Below, one piece after another: positions 1 to 9,607 of a stretch of DNA of 64,000 nucleotides (its first letter is position 1; every line of letters starts with the position of its first letter). Below the pieces are notes generated by a model. It was given only the letters and a program-made list of their open reading frames with translations, was not told where the DNA came from and ran no database searches. Where the stretch lies: positions 62,001 through 126,000 of the forward strand of contig SWBL01000087.1 in the NCBI GenBank assembly GCA_024195585.1, in the 5' to 3' direction. This DNA is from Aureobasidium sp. EXF-3400. Taxonomy: Eukaryota; Ascomycota; Dothideomycetes; Dothideales; Saccotheciaceae. The translations under genes and the position numbers were made by a program.

Positions 1-656
1 CACTAGATTCGGCGCTGTGCTTGATATGGTCACCGACCGATGCACAACTACTTGCCTGCTTGTGTTTCTAGCTACGGCAATGCCAAGATGGGCTATATCG
101 TTCCAGCTACTTATCAGTCTTGATCTAGCGAGCCATTATGTACACATGTATGCTACGCTCAGTATGGGTGGGAGTGGTCAGAGTCACAAAAAGGTTGATC
201 CTAGGAGAAGTTGGTTACTACACCTGTACTACTCGAATAAGGTAAGTGGTGACGATGGCACCATCGGTCATAAAAGTGGACTGACGTGACCAGGCTGTTC
301 TTTTCACCCTCTGTTTGATGAATGAGCTGTTCTTCATTGCTTTGTACCTACTGGCCTTTACTGACCAAGATGCTCCGCTTGCGTCAACACAGGTGACGGC
401 GATTACAAAAAATGCGCCTTGGTCGGCAGGAGCTATGGAGATTGCTCGGTAAGTAAAGAGTATCAGATTTCTATATAAATGTTGACATCTGCTTGCGCTC
501 AGGGCGAACAAGATTCACAGTTCCATACCAGAAGCACTCATGTGGCTATCTGTGATACCAATGTCGATAAAGCAATACATCAACATACAGCAATTGGTTA
601 TCGCAAGTCAATGGCTTGCAGAAGGCGATGCTGCAGAGCGTGCAAATCGACAATAA
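1..656 (+). CDS. PIS1: Phosphatidylinositol synthase, 3' part (5' end outside window)
   Basis: CDP-diacylglycerol-inositol 3-phosphatidyltransferase makes phosphatidylinositol from CDP-DAG and inositol in the ER membrane. Three exons are visible: 1(frame 2)-241, 294-448 and 503-656, split by introns 242-293 and 449-502 (both GTAAGT...CAG, CTGAC-type branch points). The first visible residues contain FGAVLDMVTDR, the end of the CDP-alcohol phosphotransferase motif (GxxxDxxxD), so the first half of the motif lies left of the window. The following stretches SLDLASHYVHMYATLSMGGS, SWLLHLYYSNK and NELFFIALYLL match fungal Pis1 closely. The C-terminus ends in a WLAEGDAAERANRQ tail after the last membrane segment. 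The gene converges on the FUR1-like gene with about 110 bp between stop codons. Its position beside the uracil cluster is probably incidental. Family identity is seen directly; truncation is only the window edge. Confidence 0.93.
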
Positions 657-765
657 CCATTCCGTGAGCTTGGGTCCTGCTGGCCGCAAGCTGAAGACGT
701 ACTACCGATGCCACTTATCACGGAACTATAGTACGCAGGCGAAAATTCACACCGACTTCTGGATC

Positions 766-1708
766 TTATGTCGTGCCGTAGAAGCGATCTCCAAAGTCGC
801 CTACCCCGGGTTCTAGTTGACTGCAATTCTATTAGATACCTTCGAAGCTGGACTTATTGGTACAACTTACCACTTCGCATTGAGCTTCTCATCAATTGCT
901 GCTGTTACAAGGCGTAGCTTGGGATATCTACTGGAGACAATTTCTATCGCTTTCCGTGAAGTGATCAAGTTTGCGACTATGATCCTATCTTCAGGGACAC
1001 CTTTGCTGATGATAAGGTCGATAGCTGTGCAGATTGAGCCGCCTGTCGCAAGTATAGGTTCCAGAATTAAGACCGCTACTTATTGTGTCAGCTAGAAGAA
1101 CGTAGTCAAAATGAGACACTGCTTTACTACCTTGCTCAGCTAGGTCGGATGGAAACTTTGAATACAAAAGTGCTGGCAAGCACGTCTCTTCATCTCTCTG
1201 AATCAGAATCTTGCCAAAGCTCAATGGTCCACTGCAAGTGTGTTAGAGTCGCCAAGCGGGCAACCTATGGTGGACTTACCTGTATGCCTGTCGAAGTGGC
1301 TCTTCGAAACTCGCACCGGCACGCAGAATACTGACGCCGCATACTTTGGCGGTCTGTCGTACACCCGTGAATGCCGAAGTTGTTGGCGTGATACCCTCAT
1401 ACTCATCAACAGGCAAGAAATCGCATGCTTCAAACGTCAATTAGCAACGCATGAACATCCCGGCTACCACGGATTGATTCACCTTTAGCGATGATTTGAG
1501 TCGCTACACGCTGGAATGCTCTGGACAGGTCAGGTGTGGACGTTGTCTTGTCACGAATAATGGTGAGGTTGCTAAGCAGGTAGTTGCTGCTCGGCAGGAG
1601 GACAAGTTTGTCTGACTCCTGATCGTATGACTTATCATCTCTAGCATTGAATCTATAGACAAGTGATTTGTTGTCAACAGAAGAAGAGGTTGTGACAGTG
1701 ACGCTCAT
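766..1708 (-). CDS. FUR1-like uracil phosphoribosyltransferase (uracil-catabolism cluster)
   Basis: Predicted to convert uracil plus PRPP to UMP and pyrophosphate. Five exons on the minus strand: 1708-1483, 1427-1280, 1231-1131, 1075-871 and 820-766 (introns 48-55 nt), giving 244 residues with all phases consistent and a stop at 766-768. Family motifs in order are LLSNLTIIRDKTTS, CDFLPVDEYEGITPT, CGVSILRAG, GKILIQRDEET, the PRPP loop LILEPILATGGS and the C-terminal uracil site PGVGDFGDRFYGT. Length agrees with yeast Fur1. The PRPP loop has Glu where the family usually has Asp before Pro (EP rather than DP), and the residues after AIDEKLNAK differ from the usual pattern. It is divergent from the zinc-cluster gene and shares its 650-bp promoter, which carries the CTGCGGCT elements. 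Known biology: the URC pathway needs a uracil phosphoribosyltransferase. Whether this copy serves catabolism, salvage or both is inference. Confidence 0.88.
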
Positions 1709-2361
1709 ATTGGTGTTGAGTTAGGTGAAGCTTGTAAGGGGCAGATTTCTGATGCAAGTCGTAGGACAAAATCAAAAGCATCTCGGACATGCAAAGCAGG
1801 AGTACTTTAAACCTCTCCCAGCATGATCAACCTGGAGGTATGTAGAGCCGCATTCCAGGCGTCATTGCATTGTCGCAGTCAAAGATAGAGAGTGAATGAG
1901 GAGTATCTGGTGTTGTATGCGGCTTTGGGCTGAAGTTCCGCAAAGAAGCCGCAGGACGGTCGGCTGGGCGGCCATCTCCCCCGCAGTTTGACCCCCTCAC
2001 GTTTTACGTAACTGCTTCGTCCTCAATTGCATAACCCAGCCATCTCCATTGCTTCACGTTTCGATGATGTTGCGGTATCATCTTTCGTCTCGGCCTTTGA
2101 TCTTGATCATTAGTGTGAAGACACGGCTGCAGAAGTTGATTGGGTGCAAAGCTATTCTCGTCGAGAATCTCCTCATTGCACCTTCTGTACGGAGTAGAAG
2201 CTGACCTAATCAGTCTGCTGCGGCTTGCGGAACTTCCAAGGTTCCATCTTCGCGTTTCCCGCACTAATTTGCCGCACACCTATCAATCGGACAACCCTCT
2301 AGGAGCCGGACACCGCAAGTATTGACTGCGGATACATGGAACTGCGGCTCACAACCAAGAC
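1709..2361. promoter_or_regulatory. Divergent promoter of FUR1-like and URC2-like genes with CTGCGGCT elements
   Basis: No gene is seen here. The region holds several copies of a CGG-containing element: AGCCGCAG at 1947-1954, CTGCGGCT at 2218-2225 and CTGCGGCT at 2342-2349 (13 bp before the URC2 start codon), plus a GCCGCA half at 2271-2276. Two copies form an extended inverted repeat: GTTCCGCA(aaga)AGCCGCAG at 1935-1954 and CTGCGGCTTGCGGAAC at 2218-2233. Zn2Cys6 proteins bind CGG triplets, so self-regulation by the adjacent URC2-like protein is a reasonable inference. Confidence 0.55.
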
Positions 2362-4854
2362 ATGCCATCACACACAAGTGACACCGGAGGTGATGAGAGA
2401 CGTACCGAGGATGAGGCAACTTCTCGGCGGCGTGTAAGTCGAGCTTGCGACCATTGCAACCAGTCCCGAAGAAGATGTGATGGAAAGCAGCCCTGCGGCT
2501 ATTGCTCACGTGAGTTACATATTCACAGAGCTGCAGTACCCAAGAGTGCTATGCTGATTTTTGTCAAGGAACGCAGCGCGATTGCGAATATCGAAGGTTG
2601 CAAAGGCGTCGTGGAAGGTCCGGACTTCTGGCAGCCAACACTGAGCGACCACAAAATTCGACCAGATCTGAAAGACTCGCACAAACAAACGACCCGTCTG
2701 CACAACGTGGCAATGGTGTGACCGAAGGCTGCCCTCCGGGTAGCCTCAATCAAGCAGAAAGCACTACCTCTTTTGGTATTGGCGCTGACAATGTATCTGG
2801 CGTGCCATCCGCGGCTGTCGATTTTCAGATGCCAGACGCTTGGAGTCTGGACGCTTTTGAAGCTGTTTTTGAAGATCTCAATGACTTGACAAGCGAGGCC
2901 ATTGGAGCCGCAACTACGCACCAGCAAGTCTCAACGACATGGCCTGCCAGACGATCTGGTGCTTCGAGCCACAACCTCTCATCCCCAAATCTCACCTTGA
3001 ATAGAACTTTGGCGAATAACGTTACAGCAGCGAGCGACCATAACCAACGCTCGAGTGTTACGTTTTCACCAGCGCAGCAGTACTCCAGGCCGACGATGTC
3101 CGGTAGAGAGCGTCAGATCAGTGATGTAGCAAGCCGAAGCCATGAGAGACCGCTCGCGACTCGTCATACTTCGCAAGAACGCCACTACCCAGTTCTGGAC
3201 CCTCTGTTACCAATGCTTCGTCAATTCATGCCGGACACGCTGTCGTTCAGCCTTCTTGAGGCCTATTTTGAGCTCTGGTCACTCCATGGCGCGCCAAAAA
3301 ATTTGTTCGTTCCGTGCTCAGTTTTCCAAAAGGATTCATTCCTTACTCAGATCAATCCGCGACGGACGAGCAAAGTGCTTCTGGCGAGTATGCTGTGGCT
3401 TTCTGCTCAGAATGCAGATATATCTTTGCTGAGCTCCAGCTCTGGTAAGCGTAAGTATATTCGAAGGAAGCTGTTACAGCTTGTCACCAATCTGCTCAAG
3501 CCTCTGAGTGAGATGGCCTTTAGTGGGTATGAAGGCCTAAATGATGTGAGCCCCGGTGGAACGTCCTCTCAGTATCTTGACGAGTGTATGGCATACGTTC
3601 ATCTTGCCATGGTCACCTCAGCGAGCGCATTCACCCGTGCGAGCCTCCGATGGTGGAATATGGCTTTCTCGTTAGCCAGAGAGATAGATCTGCATCAACC
3701 GTTACTCGATCACGATGGCTACGGACCAGAAGATGCCATATACTCTGCATCTGCCCAAGAGAGTCGTAACAGCAACACGCGTAGAGGAGTCCGTGAGATT
3801 TCTGGCAGGAACGCCCCTTTGGCTGAAGAACGCAACCGTTTGTGGTGGTATTTATATACCTGTGACCGGCATATGTCCTTCTTCTTCAACAAACCACTTT
3901 CTCTTCTTGACTCCGAATGCTCAAGCCTAGAGAGACCGATCTCGGAGCTTTCCTGGCAGAGTAATCAAGAACAAGATGAAGATGCAGTTGGCCATGGGCC
4001 TTGGTACTACTGCACAGGAACCGACTTCTTCCAATTTTTCACGCCTCTGATGGCTCTCTTGGGCGAGACGGTGTATTTCACTCTCGCACAAAATCATCCT
4101 AGGTTTGGTATTTCTCTACATACGACCAATGACTGGTCGAATTGGAGATCCGCCATCCGAGAAAAGCTAGATGACTATAAGAACGGCATCTCAACCATGA
4201 GAGATGCTGCCGAAAGATCTCAAAGAGCGGAAAGCGACGGCTCACAAATAACGGACAGGTCTTCTATGCAAGCACCCAGATTTCAAGATCCTCGCAGCGC
4301 AGTCGTATTTGCTTATGCCGAATTCTTGATACCTGTGTTCCACATCATTCTCGAGGGTAAATGGAATCCCCTGACACTACTGGATCAACAAGACAACTGG
4401 CTAGGTTCGACAGGCTTCAAGAATGTCGTTAAGCACGCTATAGACGCTGCGACTCCAATGCGGGAATTATTCGACCTTGATCCAGGTCTGCGATTCATGC
4501 CATTTTACCTCGGGATCTACTTGTTTCACGTCAGTCTGCCCTTGGTTCTTGTTGTAGATCGTGTGAAGCAGAAGATCAATGATCGGGTCATAACTGCCTG
4601 TGACACCTTTATACGTGCCCATGAGATTTGCATCTCTCAAATACCTAGCGAGTACTCTGTAAGTAGGTTGCGTCGGGCTTTCAGAGCATTTACTAAATTG
4701 TGTCTCGCAGATCGCTATGTTGACGGTACTGCGTGCGGCAAAAATGGAGATGCAGGGTAGAGTTCCTTGCGACACGAAAGAAAATGCACTTCAGCGGAGG
4801 CGCTTGTTACAAAAGTTTGATTGGACGAGTGAAGGAAGAGGTGTTGCCGCTTGA
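2362..4854 (+). CDS. URC2: Zn(II)2Cys6 transcription factor, URC2-like
   Basis: Likely pathway-specific regulator of the surrounding uracil-catabolism genes. Exons 2362-2509, 2569-4658 and 4711-4854 give 793 residues. The N-terminal zinc cluster has exact C-x2-C-x6-C-x5-C-x2-C-x6-C spacing once intron 2510-2568 is removed: CDHCNQSRRRC, then CGYCS joined to RTQRDC. That intron has an unusual AAG acceptor but is the only one found that restores both frame and the sixth cysteine. The middle contains a fungal-specific TF domain (for example RNRLWWYLYTCDRHMSF at about residue 420). After intron 4659-4710 the protein ends in a basic stretch QRRRLLQKFDWTSEGRG. URC2 in Lachancea kluyveri is also a Zn2Cys6 factor located with URC genes. 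Orthology here is inferred from context as well as family. The promoter is shared with the FUR1-like gene and carries CGG elements. Confidence 0.82.
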
Positions 4855-4973
4855 GGCACGTTTCGATACACGCTAACTGCCTTGCAATCCCAGAGCTCCT
4901 AACGCCTTGGCCAATGCTCGATTACTCCACGTCCTAATTGTCTACTCTTGACATAGTATGAATGCGGCGTTGT

Positions 4974-6564
4974 TTAGTGCTGCGTTTATTGTCAGTCGTT
5001 TGTTCTCGAAGCTTTGCCCGGCGAAATATGTCTCTTACCACGACATCTTCCCACTTCTCCCAACCACGGCCCTTGACTTGCTTGAGCTCGGCCTCAGTGA
5101 ATTGCTTGCCAGTAGTGAAATAGCCAGCGTTGATCTTTGCATCAATCTCGACACGTGAGTCTTCTGGAATAAGATCTGCGAAACCCGTTAGTCCATGTAT
5201 CGCTGACAAGGTGCAGTGGTATTACCATCAGGAATTGGCACTCGTTCGAGAATAGGAATGCCAGAATTGACAATGGCATCGTACTTCATGTTCGACATGG
5301 ACAGCATTCTGTCAATCTTGCTAACGCCAAGCCAGTGCAAGATATCCGGCATCAAGGCTTGGAAACGCATATCGCGCACTCCTGCGATGTTTTCCGTTCG
5401 CTGGAAATACTTGTCTGCTGTATCGCCACCACGCTTTCTGGCATTGTACACGAGATACTTGACGACCTCGCCCAAGGCACGGCCCTCCTTGCGGAAATAG
5501 ATGGCAAGACCGCTGCCGCCGTTTTGTGCTTCTCGGATGGCTTCTTGGATACCGAATGCTAGGTATGGCCGACAAGTGCAGATGTCGGATTGGAAAACGT
5601 CGCTTCCGTTACACCTAGAACAAAAATAAATTAGCACGAACTCCAAAAGTTGTACGGTTAAAACACCACAGCCTATGAAGTAAACCTGGTGCCACCAATA
5701 GCCGTGGTGTTCCTCCAAATTGACTTACTCATCATGGATGCGTAGGGCGAGCTTGACATTCGGGTCAGACACGCGTTCTGGAGGCCCAAATATGTAGACA
5801 GTCAGGCCGCCAATAGGAGGAAGGAAGACCTTGAGGTCAGGGCGAGTGATGAGCTCAGGATAACTTCCGCCCATCTGCTCGAAGAGTGTTCGACGCAAGT
5901 GGTTCTCGGTAACTCCGAAACGCTCAGCAACACCAGGCAGATACCATACTGGTTCAACAGCGACCTTCGTAACTTTCACATCGCCGAAAGAGTTGAGCAC
6001 AATATCGCCATCCACTGGAAGTACGCCTTTTGAGACAGCCTCTGAGATTTCGGCCACCCTCATTGTTGCACGGGTAATGGCGATCGTCGGACGGACGTCC
6101 TTTCCTTGCTTGATATCTGACGCGAATGCATCAGAGACGATATGGCCATAAGGATCCATGGCAACGATCTTCTTCTTGTCGCTCCATGCTGCTTGCTGGT
6201 CAAAGTCGAATGTGGGCTGAGTGTTGTTGAAGTTGGGTCTGAAGTCTCGCGGTAGATCTCCTGATGCAATAGCAAGTGCGTTGTAGACTGAGTAAGATCC
6301 GCCGTGGGCTCCAATGGCATTACGGTAGAAAAGAGAATCACCGCTTCGTGATACAAGTATGGGTCCTCTTTCTGTTGGTGTTGATGCACCCCAGTTTAAT
6401 GGTACAGGAGCAACACCGCTCGATCTTGGGTATGTGGTGAGCTGTCATCAGAGTTAGACATTGCTGTATTATTCAAAAAGTATGGCTTATAAACACACTG
6501 TAATCTTAGTCGTTTCTTCACCGATGACTGATGGTGGTTGGATGAGTACTTGTGTTGGTGCCAT
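4974..6564 (-). CDS. URC1: Uracil-catabolism protein URC1 (GTP cyclohydrolase II homologue)
   Basis: Member of the RibA/GTP cyclohydrolase II superfamily, needed in the URC pathway where it probably acts on the uracil-derived ring rather than GTP. Exons on the minus strand: 6564-6499, 6441-5729, 5614-5226, 5175-5039 and a proposed last exon 4979-4974, giving 436 residues. The zinc site C-x10-C-x-C is visible in ECNGSDVFQSDICTC (Cys 261, 272, 274). The RibA active-site stretch appears as IYFRKEGRALGEVVKY, with its Tyr and Arg, followed by GDTADKYFQRT and IPILERVPIP. The N-terminal extension of about 200 residues (containing VPLNWGASTPTERGPI and IVAMDPYGHI) is typical of URC1 and absent from bacterial RibA. 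The last intron 5038-4980 has a CTGAC branch point and leaves only His-stop. Without it the frame reads on to 4934 (469 residues) with a basic tail. A CGG-element pair lies about 160 bp upstream. Confidence 0.88.
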
Positions 6565-7154
6565 GATTTATTGATTTATGATCGAGTCAGATATCCAAAC
6601 AGCGGAATAAAAAAATGTCCTTGGTAAAGATCAATATGTCTGGCAACAGTCCTGCGAGCGATGTTTATTTATGTGACCTTTGCTCGAATGTCCGAGGTGG
6701 TCGATCCGGAAGGTGCGGGCTTGCGGCTCGGACTGCGGCTGAAGAGAGCTGTGTTGCGGGCTTGAGGGATTCGAAGCTTCCCGCCCGCAGTTGTCACATA
6801 CCCGCACCGATAAGCACCTTTTGAACGACTGGATACTGTAGATAGGCCGAAACACGTCCTGAAACGGACTCACCTGCTGAACATTGTTCATGCAGCAGTC
6901 AGACCATCCAAATGACCTCGTGGCGGTGAGAGCGCCAAAAGTGCAAAACATCAACTTGTTCTTGGAAACACATGACCATAAGCAATTTCACCGAATCATA
7001 CATGTAAGCACAAAGTTATGGATTTACACATATCAAGAGGTCGACAGCCTCGAACAGTGATGTTTATTGAAGTTGTCAGTGCACTTACGTGAATCTCGAT
7101 ATTGTAGTTGAGATCACTAGACATTTACACTACCTGCACACATAACCACACTAA
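6565..7154. promoter_or_regulatory. URC1 promoter with tandem CGG elements; 3' flank of the second UPRT gene
   Basis: No gene is seen. Between 6710 and 6805 there is a dense set of related elements: TTGCGGCT at 6721-6728 and CTGCGGCT at 6733-6740 spaced 12 bp apart, two TGCGGGCTTG variants on either side, and inverted CCCGCAG-type halves near 6790-6810. They lie about 160-240 bp upstream of the URC1 start codon. The match to elements in the other cluster promoters is seen directly; their function is inferred. Confidence 0.5.
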
Positions 7155-7824
7155 CTAGAAGTACAGTCTATCGCCCATATCACCAACGCCTGGCGTAATC
7201 CGACCATTTGTGTCTAAAGCTTGAATATCTCCAACAAAGAATTGCACACTATCGCCGTAGTGCTTCTTGACTCGCTCAATGGCTTCGTTGGTTGCGAGCA
7301 AAGCGACAACGATAATATTCTCGACTTTCCAACGTCTAATAAAGTCAGCATCGAGTGCCTCGCTAGTAACTCCTCATCCTGATAACATACTTCAGACTGT
7401 CAATTGCTGCACAGACACTGGCACCCGTCGCAACAAGAGGATCCACGACAAATGCATACTTGGCAGGATTGCCTGACACAGGGATGTTGTTGTAGTACTC
7501 GACAGCCTCGAGAGTACTTGGGTCCCTGAAGAGCCCGAGATGGTGAACAGCAACCTTGTGTGCAGGAGTCAGGACATCGAGGAATGGGTCCACCATAGCA
7601 AGTCCGCTGCGCATCACGGGAACGAGCACGGTAGAGCTGCCAGTTTCTAGATCGGCGGTGGCATTGACGGCGAGGATGGTAGTGGCTTGTGCGACAAGAC
7701 TTCGAACTGCAGCTGGCATTGTGGCTCTATCTTCGAGCAGGCTGAGTTTTGCCTTGAGACTAGGGTGTGTGATAACGTTGACCGATGGTCTGGCCATGTG
7801 AGTTGTGGTTGTTGTGGAATGCAT
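7155..7824 (-). CDS. URC6: Bacterial-type uracil phosphoribosyltransferase (Upp family), cluster copy
   Basis: Predicted uracil + PRPP to UMP enzyme, 204 residues from exons 7824-7391 and 7335-7155 (intron 7390-7336, CTGAC branch point). Length and order match bacterial Upp: VNVITHPSLKAKLSLLED at the N-terminus, NATADLETG, VPVMRSGLAMVDPFL, the PRPP loop VVDPLVATGASV and C-terminal ITPGVGDMGDRLYF. The start was set at the Met in front of STTTTTHMARPS. Another Met lies upstream at 7875 in the same frame, so a longer product cannot be excluded. The gene is divergent from URC4 with only 304 bp between start codons. It is clearly not a recent duplicate of the FUR1-like gene at 766-1708, as the two belong to different UPRT branches. 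L. kluyveri URC6 encodes a uracil phosphoribosyltransferase; assigning that symbol to this copy rather than the other is inference. Confidence 0.85.
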
Positions 7825-8128
7825 GATAAAACTGAGGTTGACTTGACGGGGTCCGACCAAGAGGTCGTACAGCATGGACAATCCTCATATATCATTGACT
7901 GGCGCTGGAAGAATTGTCTGCTACATTGCTAATAAAATGATGTGTAGCAATAAGCTAAGGGTGGCTCACGAAGCCGGGCAGGTGCAGCTGCGGGACTGCG
8001 GCTTCTCATTTAGCCGCAACTGCCCATTGTGCCAGACCATCATGTCTGTCTGATTACAAGAGCAACCGACAGTTACCAGATTTCTGAGGGTCTCCACGAA
8101 ACTCATTCGTGCATATCCGGCCTTCATC
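7825..8128. promoter_or_regulatory. Bidirectional UPRT/URC4 promoter with palindromic CGG element
   Basis: This 304-bp divergent intergenic region contains CTGCGGCT at 7996-8003, an 8-bp spacer and AGCCGCA at 8012-8018, forming an inverted repeat (CTGCGGCT tctcattt AGCCGCA). A related CTGCGGGA lies just before it at 7988-7995. The site is central enough to serve both genes. Binding by the cluster's zinc-cluster protein is inferred. Confidence 0.55.
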
Positions 8129-9559
8129 ATGTCAAGTCCCTCTGACCGAGAATATCTGCTTACACTCGAGAGCGTTCGCGAGCAAGCCCGGCATGTCTAC
8201 GATGCAGCTGTTAACGGTCATCTCAACAACTTCATCTACGATGCAACAAAGCTGGATGCGGCTGCAGACTATGTCGTCTCATTGATTCTGGTATGAACAG
8301 TCTATTAATTCTGAGGTATATAGCTAATATCCTACAGCGAGATTGGAAGCCAGAAATGTTCAGCACGATTCCCCCTCACGGCAGATGGCAACATTTCAAC
8401 GCAGGAGGTGTCCCTCGACTAGATCCACTGATCGAGCAATGGAAGACTGAAGGCATTGATGAGATCGAAATTGCCCGCCGAGTCGTTGATGTTATTGTCG
8501 TTTCTGTCCTCCTCGATGCTGGAGCAGGTGACCACTGGACATTCACGGATGAGAATGGCGTCAAGATCGGTCGTAGCGAAGGTCTTGCAGTCGCCAGTCT
8601 CAGTGCGTTCAATTCGAATATCTTCGGAAAATCCTGTGTGGATGGTCAGTGTTCTTTGTCTTCATGTTTTTAAGCATGCTAACTCTGACACCTTCCAGCT
8701 CGTTTGCTTGCAAAACTCGACTCGGAAAAACTGGCCAATGCTATGCAAAGTACAAATTCGAATCCGCTGCTCGGGATGGAGAGCCGGACCGAACTACTGC
8801 GACGACTCGGAAGATCTTTGCTCTCGAACAAGAGATTCTACGTCGATGAGAGTTGCAGGCCCGGCCATCTCATCGGTAGGTCGGCAATCCTCGCTTGGAT
8901 CGAAGATGATACTAACTCATCTAGACTATATGCTGAAAAACGGTTCCACTGGTGACGGTTTTGATTTCAAAGTACTGTGGAGTTCGCTACAAGACCTACT
9001 CATCCCCACATGGCCAGAAGGAAGAACTACTGTAGCTGGAGCAGCTATCGGGGACGCTTGGCCGCTCAAGGTACTTGCAGATCAGAAGCAAGTTCTGCCC
9101 ATCCAGCCATTCCACAAGCTTACACAATGGCTGGCTTACTCTTTAACCTCGGCTATACAGCGGTTACTTTCTAAAGACTGGGTCAACATGGATATTCTCA
9201 CCGGTCTGCCTGAGTACAGGAACGGCGGCTTGTTCGTCGACATGCAAGTTCTGGCCCTGAAGCCGGAAGTATTGGAAGCCGGTCTGAAGCAGAGCGGCAA
9301 GACACTGCCAGAGTACGATGCGGTTGGAGACGTGATAGTGGAGTGGCGTGCAATGACGGTTGTCTTGTTAGATATCGTCGCGAAGATGGTAAACGAGAAA
9401 ATCGCACAGAGCTGTGGTCCAGATGTCTCACCACTGAGTCTAGCTCAGATTCTGGAGGCCGGTACGTGGAAAGCCGGGAGAGAGTTGGCAAAACAGCACA
9501 GGGCGAGTCTCAATGCTTGTAGTCCTATTCTGATGTCTAGTGATGGCACTTTATTCTGA
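8129..9559 (+). CDS. URC4: Uracil-catabolism protein URC4 (DUF1688)
   Basis: Essential component of the URC uracil-degradation route in yeasts, with no settled biochemical activity. Exons 8129-8290, 8338-8644, 8699-8875 and 8925-9559 (introns 47-54 nt) encode 426 residues; all phases agree. DUF1688 hallmarks are visible in order: REQARHVYDAAVNGHLNNF and KLDAAADYVV near the N-terminus, HGRWQHFNAGG, VSVLLDAGAGDHWTF, SCRPGHLIDYM, LWSSLQDLLIPTWPEGR, FHKLTQWLAYSL and GLPEYRNGGLFVD near residue 310. The length is normal for the family. It is divergent from the bacterial-type UPRT gene, sharing a palindromic CGG element, and converges with the membrane protein gene 48 bp downstream. Co-location with URC1 and a zinc-cluster gene supports the pathway assignment strongly. 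Confidence 0.9.
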
Positions 9560-9607
9560 GTTGCAACCCGAGAGGGCATCAAGAAAGCAAAATAGTACTA
9601 TTCGTAA

